Below, piece after piece: positions 8,088 to 13,471 of a DNA stretch of 13,817 bases. Numbering within the stretch: the first letter of the stretch is position 1; each line of letters opens with the position of its first letter. Both the position numbers and the translations under genes were made by a program. The notes below the pieces were generated by a model, which saw only the letters and a list, made by a program, of their open reading frames with translations, ran no database searches and was not told the origin of the DNA. This DNA is from Bacillota bacterium (lineage in GTDB: Bacteria; Bacillota; Clostridia; Lachnospirales; Bianqueaceae). Where the stretch lies: positions 1-13,817 of the forward strand of contig JAFVHC010000239.1 in the NCBI GenBank assembly GCA_017474705.1, in the 5' to 3' direction.

Positions 8088-10375
8088 GTCATCCTGAATT
8101 ATTATCACCTGCGGGCAACATGGAATGCCTCAAAAGCGCCGTGGCCGCAGGCTGTAATGCGGTTTACTTCGGGGGCACGCGATTCAACGCAAGACACGGT
8201 GCTTCCGGTTTTGATATCCCTGCCATGCGGGAAGCCGTCCATTACACACGGCTGCACGACGTCAAGACACTTCTGACGGTCAATACACTGGTCAAAGAGA
8301 CGGAGTGGAAGGATTTTACGGCAAGCATGGAACAGATGGCAGAGACAGGCATCGATGGTGTGATCGTGCAGGATCTTGGCGTTGCGGATCATATCCGCAA
8401 GCAGTATCCCTGGATCGCGCTGCATGGGAGCACGCAGATGAGCGTCCATTCTCCCGACGGTGTCCGTTTTCTGGAAGATCTTGGATTCCAGCGCGTCGTA
8501 CTGGCACGGGAGCTATCTTTGGAAGACGTCAGGAAGATCCGGGAAAGCACAAAGATCGAACTGGAAGTCTTCATCCACGGTGCCATGTGCTACAGCGTTT
8601 CCGGACAGTGCCTGATGAGTTCTTTCATCGGAGGACGCAGCGGAAACCGCGGCATGTGCGCGCAGCCCTGCCGCCTGGCTTATCAGGCCGCTGACCGCAG
8701 ACCCGCATATCTGATGGACATGAAAGATATGTGCACATTGGATATCCTGCCGGAGATCGTATCCTGTGGGGTGGATTCTTTGAAGATCGAAGGCCGGCTG
8801 AAGAGCCCGGAGTACGTATTTGGCGTGACCTCGGGGTATCGAGCGGCACTGGATCATGTGCTGTCGGATGATGTCCTTGCGGAAAGAAAGCAGGAGATGG
8901 CACAGCTGTTCAACCGCGGTGGTTTCTCGCGAGGCTACTGGGTACGATCCAAGGACTCAATGATAGAGGCAGAAAGCCCGAAACATCAGGGACTGAAGAT
9001 CGGGAAGGTATCCGAGATCCGCGGCAACCGCATATACATATCTTCTGATACCCTGATGCACGCGCAGGACGTACTGGAAATACGGACGGAAAGACCTCCT
9101 TTTCCATCCTACCAATTGCAGGAACGCAACCTGACAGAGGATGGAAAAAGCGCCTGGATCACATTGGATCGAAAAGTCCGGAAAGGACAGGAGGTCTACC
9201 GCTTGATCGACAGTGCTTTGTTGCGCCGATTCTCCGATCAGGAAGAACCGAAACGGCCCATCGTACTGTCCGCTGAATTCATCGAAGGCCGGAATGCGCG
9301 GCTGACCGCGTCCTGCAACGAGACCTGTGTCACGGTCGAGGGCAGCCGGGTAGAGACAGCGCTCGAACGAAGTATGGAAGAAGAGATGATCCGCAGATCA
9401 TTGATGAAGACCGGGGGTACCCCATTCATCCCGGAAGAGATCAGGATCCGGATCGAAGGCAGTATTTTTGTTCCTGTCTCGGCACTGAATGATCTGCGAC
9501 GCAGAGCCTTGACTGCTCTTGAAGATGCACTGTGTCAACGAGTGAAACGACCGTATGGCCCACTTCAGCATGGTTCCTGGCAGGGCACAGAAGACGGAAG
9601 AGCGCGGCTGGAGGCAGTACTGTCTTCGGAAGAACAGTGGAAAGCGGCAAAAGCACAGAAAGTCGGGCATGTTTGGTTCCGCGAGGAGAAGTTTTCCCGC
9701 CAAAGGATCCTGGAACTCATCAACGAAGCCAGGATCGAAGGGATCAGCTGCGGTGTGAGTCTGCCGTATTTTGATCTTCGGAATACATGGCAGCTGAAAG
9801 ATCTGTGGGACGTGCCGGTGCTCGTGCATGGCCTGGGACAGATGGCTGCATACCCTGCGGAACTTGTCTCCTGCGATATGCAGATCCCCGTCATGAACAG
9901 GAATGCATCGGACCTGATCCACGGGACGGCTGCCTCCTTGACACTCTCCGTGGAATCCTCTTCTGAGGAATTGTCATTGATAGGGGAGAACAGGGATGCT
10001 GTCATTGCTTATGGAAAGATCCCGGTCATGACCACGCGGCAGTGCCTGCAGAAAGAAAGTCTGACGTGTACGCATGGTTCGGGCAGCAGGATCCTGGAGA
10101 TCCGGGACCGTAAAGACGAGCCATGGACGGCGGAACTCCATTGCGGTAAGGACTGTTATAATATGCTGTATACAGGTCATCCTCTTTGGATGGCTGACCG
10201 TTCGAAGGCACTGAAAAAGACCGGCGCCGGCATCTGGCGTCTCATGTTCCTCGATGAAGATGCCGCGGAGACAGAGTTCGTCCTGAAAGCGTATCAAAAG
10301 GCGGCCGAAGGCAGACCTGTCCAAGAGGCACCGGAACATAGTATCAGGGGACATTTCTTTAAACCTTGTTTGTGA
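8084..10375 (+). CDS. U32-family protein (RlhA/TrhP/UbiU-like), probable RNA hydroxylation factor
   Basis: 763 residues. The N-terminal half is a U32 'peptidase' domain: ELLSPAGNMECLKSAVAAG, CNAVYFGG, and the U32 signature ELEVFIHGAMCYSVSGQCLMS (split around E161-S179), then GNRGMCAQPCRLAY and DSLKIEGRLKS. Cysteines at 169, 176, 192 and 228 are spaced almost as the four [4Fe-4S] ligands known in UbiU (169/176/193/232), so an Fe-S cluster is likely. The family is historically called collagenase or peptidase. Characterised members (RlhA on 23S rRNA C2501, TrhP on tRNA U34, UbiUV) support O2-independent hydroxylation using prephenate or other donors. The long C-terminal part (about 330-763) resembles the extended RlhA-type architecture, so RlhA is the best guess, with TrhP or another target possible. 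ATG overlaps the ruvB stop by 4 nt; ftsW follows after 24 nt. Confidence 0.87.
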   Translation: MSHPELLSPAGNMECLKSAVAAGCNAVYFGGTRFNARHGASGFDIPAMREAVHYTRLHDVKTLLTVNTLVKETEWKDFTASMEQMAETGIDGVIVQDLGVADHIRKQYPWIALHGSTQMSVHSPDGVRFLEDLGFQRVVLARELSLEDVRKIRESTKIELEVFIHGAMCYSVSGQCLMSSFIGGRSGNRGMCAQPCRLAYQAADRRPAYLMDMKDMCTLDILPEIVSCGVDSLKIEGRLKSPEYVFGVTSGYRAALDHVLSDDVLAERKQEMAQLFNRGGFSRGYWVRSKDSMIEAESPKHQGLKIGKVSEIRGNRIYISSDTLMHAQDVLEIRTERPPFPSYQLQERNLTEDGKSAWITLDRKVRKGQEVYRLIDSALLRRFSDQEEPKRPIVLSAEFIEGRNARLTASCNETCVTVEGSRVETALERSMEEEMIRRSLMKTGGTPFIPEEIRIRIEGSIFVPVSALNDLRRRALTALEDALCQRVKRPYGPLQHGSWQGTEDGRARLEAVLSSEEQWKAAKAQKVGHVWFREEKFSRQRILELINEARIEGISCGVSLPYFDLRNTWQLKDLWDVPVLVHGLGQMAAYPAELVSCDMQIPVMNRNASDLIHGTAASLTLSVESSSEELSLIGENRDAVIAYGKIPVMTTRQCLQKESLTCTHGSGSRILEIRDRKDEPWTAELHCGKDCYNMLYTGHPLWMADRSKALKKTGAGIWRLMFLDEDAAETEFVLKAYQKAAEGRPVQEAPEHSIRGHFFKPCL

Positions 10376-10384
10376 GATTATCGG

Positions 10385-10392
10385 AAAGGAGG
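10385..10392 (+). promoter_or_regulatory. Ribosome binding site of ftsW
   Basis: AAAGGAGG at 10385-10392, 7 nt before ATG 10400. A second ATG at 10395 is nearer but runs into a stop after 17 codons, so 10400 is the start. The 24-nt gap after the U32 stop is the longest intergenic space in the window. Confidence 0.85.
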
Positions 10393-10399
10393 CTATGGG

Positions 10400-12052
10400 A
10401 TGCTTTATTTCATCACATATATCTCCCGGTTCATATATATTTTTTTGATGATCCTTTTCATCATTTTCGGATGGCAATGTTATAAAAGGCTGCCCTCGCA
10501 GAAGCAGGCGGCCTATTTCGCGCACTCGCAATTGATCCTGATCGCGTTGTTCCAGATCCTGACTGATACGATCATCCTGCTGCATACGCTGCAGGAAGCC
10601 GGAGATCTGAAGCAGGCGTTCATCTGGCTGGGTGCGGAAGCAGGCGGCATGCTGCTCATGGGCATCCTCGCAGAGACACTGCATAAAGGTACCGGCCGGC
10701 TGATCTGGAACGCTGTGTTCATGCTGCTGAGCATCAGCATCGCGATCCTTTGGCGTCTGAATGAAAGCATAGCGATCCAGCAGATCCGCTGGATGCTCAT
10801 CTGTTTTGGCTTGATCAACATCGTGCTGCTGGTCATGCGCGGCAGCTGGATCTATAAGATCCCTGTCGTGGTCTTCATCATCGCCAGCTGCGGTATGGTC
10901 CTGCTGCCGTTCGTCTTCCCATATCGGGCAGGCGGTGCGCTGAACTGGGCTTATATCGGAGGCTTCGTCTTCCAACCGTCCGAATTCGTAAAGATCTCGT
11001 TCATTTTCCTGATCGGTTATATCTATTCCAGGAAGTTCTCCTGGTTCGGACTGATACTGGCCGCTGCCATGACGGGCTTCATCGGACTTGTGCTTTTGGT
11101 GCAGAACGATCTTGGCGGCTTGATGATCTTTGGTATCATTTTCTGGTTCATGACCTATGAATACCTGGACCGCAAGCTTTGGCTCGTGCTTGGTGCAATG
11201 ATGGTACTTGCCGCGGGTTTCCTGGCCTACAAGTTCGTTGGACATGTACGGATCCGTGTCGATGCATGGCTGGATCCGTGGGCGGATATCAATGATGGCG
11301 GATACCAGATCGCTCATTCTCTGTTTGCTATCGTAGGCGGCGGCTGGTTCGGTACTGGCCTGTTCCGCGGTATGCCTACCTATATTCCCGTCAATACCAC
11401 GGACATGATATTTTCTGCAGTGGCGGAGGAGTTCGGTTTACTGTTCTGCATCCTTCTGATCCTCCTGTATACGTTCCTTTTCATGACCATGCTCGAATAC
11501 GCCCGACATGAAAATGAAGCCCATAAGCGGTCTTTACTGCTGGGCTTTGCCGTTTTGTTCATGACACAGACGTTCGTTATCATCGGTGGTGCGACCAAAC
11601 TTATTCCGTTGACGGGCGTTACATTACCATTCATCAGCTACGGAGGCAGTTCCATGCTTTCCATGACGATCCTGATCGGCATCGTTCAAGGGATCATTCG
11701 CTCCTCCTATCCACCTGTAAGAAAGGAGGTGCCAGAGGATGAAGAACCGCAGCACATCGGACCGCAGCAGCCGCAGTATGGCCAGCAGCCGCCATATGGA
11801 CAGCCAGGACCCTACGGAACTCCGCAGCAATATGGAAGACCGCAGCAATATGTCCAGCAGCCGCCAGTCTACGGACAGCAGCCACCGGCCTACGGACAGC
11901 AGCCACCGGCCTACGGACAGCAGCCGCCGGTCTACGGACAGCAGCCGCCAGTCTACGGACAGCAGCCACCGGTCTACGGACAGCAGCCATCCGGCGGACA
12001 GCGAGAACCATCGCCGCAGGACGACACGATCCGCACGCCGTATCAGTTCTGA
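10400..12052 (+). CDS. FtsW/RodA-type SEDS peptidoglycan glycosyltransferase with a repetitive C-terminal tail
   Basis: Membrane enzyme that polymerises lipid II into glycan strands and works in complex with a class B PBP. 550 residues, of which about 1-435 are the SEDS core. I count roughly 12 hydrophobic segments (about 3-25, 43-62, 72-93, 100-118, 130-147, 153-173, 195-209, 215-252, 259-280, 340-365, 378-396, 408-433). This is two more before the FQPSEFVKI motif than canonical 10-TM members. SEDS motifs are FQPSEFVKIS (191-200), VQNDLGG with the expected catalytic Asp D237, HSLFAIVGGGWFGTGL (306-321), TDMIFSAVAEEFG (334-346) and LTGVTLPFISYGGSS (404-418). Residues 447-550 are a Pro/Gln/Tyr/Gly-rich tail of YGQQPP-type repeats whose DNA also encodes the PBP N-terminus in the +1 frame. 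Whether it is the division (FtsW), elongation (RodA) or sporulation (SpoVE) paralogue cannot be decided. The repeats could be real protein or read-through of a lost stop; no stop exists in frame before 12050. Confidence 0.93.
   Translation: MLYFITYISRFIYIFLMILFIIFGWQCYKRLPSQKQAAYFAHSQLILIALFQILTDTIILLHTLQEAGDLKQAFIWLGAEAGGMLLMGILAETLHKGTGRLIWNAVFMLLSISIAILWRLNESIAIQQIRWMLICFGLINIVLLVMRGSWIYKIPVVVFIIASCGMVLLPFVFPYRAGGALNWAYIGGFVFQPSEFVKISFIFLIGYIYSRKFSWFGLILAAAMTGFIGLVLLVQNDLGGLMIFGIIFWFMTYEYLDRKLWLVLGAMMVLAAGFLAYKFVGHVRIRVDAWLDPWADINDGGYQIAHSLFAIVGGGWFGTGLFRGMPTYIPVNTTDMIFSAVAEEFGLLFCILLILLYTFLFMTMLEYARHENEAHKRSLLLGFAVLFMTQTFVIIGGATKLIPLTGVTLPFISYGGSSMLSMTILIGIVQGIIRSSYPPVRKEVPEDEEPQHIGPQQPQYGQQPPYGQPGPYGTPQQYGRPQQYVQQPPVYGQQPPAYGQQPPAYGQQPPVYGQQPPVYGQQPPVYGQQPSGGQREPSPQDDTIRTPYQF
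11703..11729 (+). promoter_or_regulatory. Potential SD-sequestering hairpin ahead of pbp, inside ftsW
   Basis: CCTCCT at 11703-11708 is perfectly complementary to AGGAGG at 11724-11729, giving a 6-bp stem with a 15-nt loop. An alternative pairing is CACCT (11712-11716) with AGGTG (11727-11731), loop 10 nt. Either would occlude the pbp ribosome binding site. Because the 5' arm lies in translated ftsW codons (Ser-Ser-Tyr), a translating ribosome would melt it. The complementarity is seen directly; formation and regulatory effect are inferred. Confidence 0.45.
11722..11730 (+). promoter_or_regulatory. Ribosome binding site of the PBP gene, internal to ftsW
   Basis: AAAGGAGGT at 11722-11730, 8 nt before ATG 11739. 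This is the strongest Shine-Dalgarno in the window with optimal spacing, and it decides the pbp start. In the pbp frame a TAA lies just upstream (11718-11720), so no longer pbp ORF exists. In-frame ATGs further down (11778, 11796, 11832, 11850) lack comparable sites. Confidence 0.9.
11739..12052 (+). other. Dual-coding segment: ftsW tail and PBP N-terminus in different frames
   Basis: 314 nt translated in two frames. It gives FtsW residues 447-550 and PBP residues 1-104 (PBP is +1 relative to FtsW). The overlap begins about 13 residues after the last FtsW membrane segment and ends about 12 residues before the PBP membrane anchor. It is therefore confined to predicted disordered cytoplasmic tails of both proteins. 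Both reading frames are open in the given sequence. Confidence 0.85.
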
Positions 12053-13460
12053 ACAACGCAAGGGCAATCCCAGATCCTTCGCGACTATCAAGCACCTGTA
12101 CCTGTTTCTTGCAGCATTGATGATCTTGTTCCTGACCAAGACCATGTTGATCGATGGCAGCAAGATCCGCGTCAATACATACAATCCGCGGCTTGCCAAT
12201 GCAGAAGAGCATTATATCCGCGGTTCGATCTATGATGCCTCCGGCAACCTGCTGGCTTATACCAAAGTCGAATCGGATGGTACGAAGACCCGCGTGTATC
12301 CTTTCGGGGAAACATATGCGCACGTCACAGGATATTCGCTGCGCAGCAAGACCTGCATGGAGCTGGTCCTGAACGAAAAGCTTCTTTCGTCGGATCGCTT
12401 CACGGATCAATTGGAGTACTTGTTCGGTGGGGATGATATCCGCGGCAACAATGCGATCCTCACGATCGACGGCGGCCTGCAGCAAAAAGCCTATGAACTG
12501 CTGAAAAACGTGCACGGTGCCGTTGTGATCAGTGAACCGTCGACCGGCAAGATCCTTGCCCTGGTCTCTACACCTGCGTATGATCCGAATACCGTATCGG
12601 AAGAGTGGGAAGATCTGACCAACCGGGACGACAGTCCCTTGTATTCCCGTGCTATGCAGGGACAATATCCTCCGGGATCCACTTTCAAGATCATAACGAG
12701 TCTGGCGGCGTACCGAGATGGGTCGCTGCGCAATTATGAGTATGACTGCGAGGGCGAAGTGGAGATAGGTCGAACGACGCTGCCTTGCTATCACAGCACG
12801 GCTCATGGAGAGCAGGATATCTATGATGCTTTCGCGAATTCCTGCAATACTTATTTCGCGACCCTGGGACTCAGGATCGGCGGAGACGATCTGCGTAAAA
12901 CGGCGGATTCTCTGCATCTCAATGACCGTATCGATTTCGTACTGCCACAGTCCATGTCACACGTCATCGTGTCGGATGCAGACAACGAACAGATGATCGC
13001 CGAGACCGCGATCGGCCAGGGACAGAATCAGATCACGCCGTTCTCCATGAACATGATCGCCGCTGCCATCGGCAACCGGGGCATGCTGTACAGACCATAT
13101 ATCGTGGACCGTATCGAGAATGCCGAGGGTAAAACCGTGGAGAAATATCTTCCTGCCATGTATGACAGCGCTGTCATGACTACGGACGAGGCAGATTTCC
13201 TCGAACAGCTGATGGATGGTGTCATCGCCTATGGAACAGCATATATGCTGAATGATCTGCCCTGCGACGTCTATGGAAAAACAGGCACCGCACAGATCGC
13301 TGAAGGTGACGATACAGAACCTCATTCCTGGTTCACAGGCTATACGAAAGTAGGGGGAAAGACCGGCATCGCCATCACCGTCATGATCGAAAACGGGGCG
13401 GAATCATATCCCGCGCTGCCGATCGTTCATGATCTGTTGGACTATTACTACACACGTTGA
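11739..13460 (+). CDS. Class B penicillin-binding protein (PbpA/FtsI-like transpeptidase)
   Basis: D,D-transpeptidase that cross-links peptidoglycan, partner of the SEDS protein encoded upstream. 573 residues. A cytoplasmic Ser/Thr/Asp/Arg-rich tail (1-115) has heptad-length repeats of the TDSSHRP type at 45-84. One membrane anchor follows (about 117-138, KHLYLFLAALMILFL). A short N-terminal module (about 140-235, RGSIYDASGNLLAYT, YPFGETYAHVTGYS) resembles actinobacterial/clostridial PbpA rather than the larger pedestal of PBP2/PBP3. The transpeptidase domain has PPGSTFKIIT (S314 nucleophile, K317), NSCN (S368-N370) and YGKTGTAQ (K514-G516), so it should be active. The start at 11739 follows an optimal SD inside ftsW. 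Residues 1-104 share DNA with the FtsW tail. M16C peptidase follows 11 nt later. Division versus elongation role is undetermined. Confidence 0.93.
   Translation: MKNRSTSDRSSRSMASSRHMDSQDPTELRSNMEDRSNMSSSRQSTDSSHRPTDSSHRPTDSSRRSTDSSRQSTDSSHRSTDSSHPADSENHRRRTTRSARRISSEQRKGNPRSFATIKHLYLFLAALMILFLTKTMLIDGSKIRVNTYNPRLANAEEHYIRGSIYDASGNLLAYTKVESDGTKTRVYPFGETYAHVTGYSLRSKTCMELVLNEKLLSSDRFTDQLEYLFGGDDIRGNNAILTIDGGLQQKAYELLKNVHGAVVISEPSTGKILALVSTPAYDPNTVSEEWEDLTNRDDSPLYSRAMQGQYPPGSTFKIITSLAAYRDGSLRNYEYDCEGEVEIGRTTLPCYHSTAHGEQDIYDAFANSCNTYFATLGLRIGGDDLRKTADSLHLNDRIDFVLPQSMSHVIVSDADNEQMIAETAIGQGQNQITPFSMNMIAAAIGNRGMLYRPYIVDRIENAEGKTVEKYLPAMYDSAVMTTDEADFLEQLMDGVIAYGTAYMLNDLPCDVYGKTGTAQIAEGDDTEPHSWFTGYTKVGGKTGIAITVMIENGAESYPALPIVHDLLDYYYTR
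11777..11995 (+). repeat. Minisatellite: four 18-bp units then seven 21-bp units, coding in two frames
   Basis: Units start with TAT or TAC. The 18-bp units begin at 11777, 11795, 11813 and 11831 and encode YGQQPP, YGQPGP, YGTPQQ and YGRPQQ in the ftsW frame. The 21-bp units begin at 11849, 11870, 11891, 11912, 11933, 11954 and 11975. Units 2-6 are near identical (TACGGACAGCAGCC followed by CCGGCC/GTC-type ends) and encode YGQQPPA/V; the first and last are degenerate. In the pbp frame the 21-bp unit encodes TDSSHRP-like heptads. All unit lengths are multiples of three, so copy-number change preserves both frames. Units 1 and 2 of the near-identical core (11870 and 11891) are exact copies, a sign of recent duplication. 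Confidence 0.95.
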
Positions 13461-13471
13461 AAAGGAGTATT

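Noticed and set aside
10395..10397. ATG at 10395 as the ftsW start
   Set aside because: It is in another frame and stops after 17 codons; 10400 opens the full SEDS protein.
10376..10399. Terminator or promoter between the U32 gene and ftsW
   Set aside because: Only 24 nt, mostly Shine-Dalgarno; no hairpin with a T-run and no room for a promoter outside coding sequence.
9974..11317. Antisense ORF of 447 codons across the U32 and ftsW genes
   Set aside because: His/Asp/Gln-rich translation is the expected reverse of hydrophobic membrane codons. It spans two genes and has no domain.
11777..11995. Tandem repeats as a possible CRISPR array
   Set aside because: Units are contiguous with no spacers, lengths are multiples of three, and the tract is coding in two frames; no cas genes nearby.
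12060..12125. A downstream start for the PBP after the overlap, which would remove the dual coding
   Set aside because: No in-frame ATG with an SD lies between the tail and the membrane anchor (the next Met is inside the helix), whereas 11739 has an optimal SD.
11624..12199. Antisense ORF (191 codons) with LLSVDRW-type repeats
   Set aside because: Same cause: another stop-free frame of the minisatellite, without independent support.
11694..12917. Long antisense ORF (407 codons) with AAVRRP-type repeats
   Set aside because: It is open because the 18/21-bp units contain no stop in that frame. It has no ribosome binding site or domain and lies opposite two well-supported genes.
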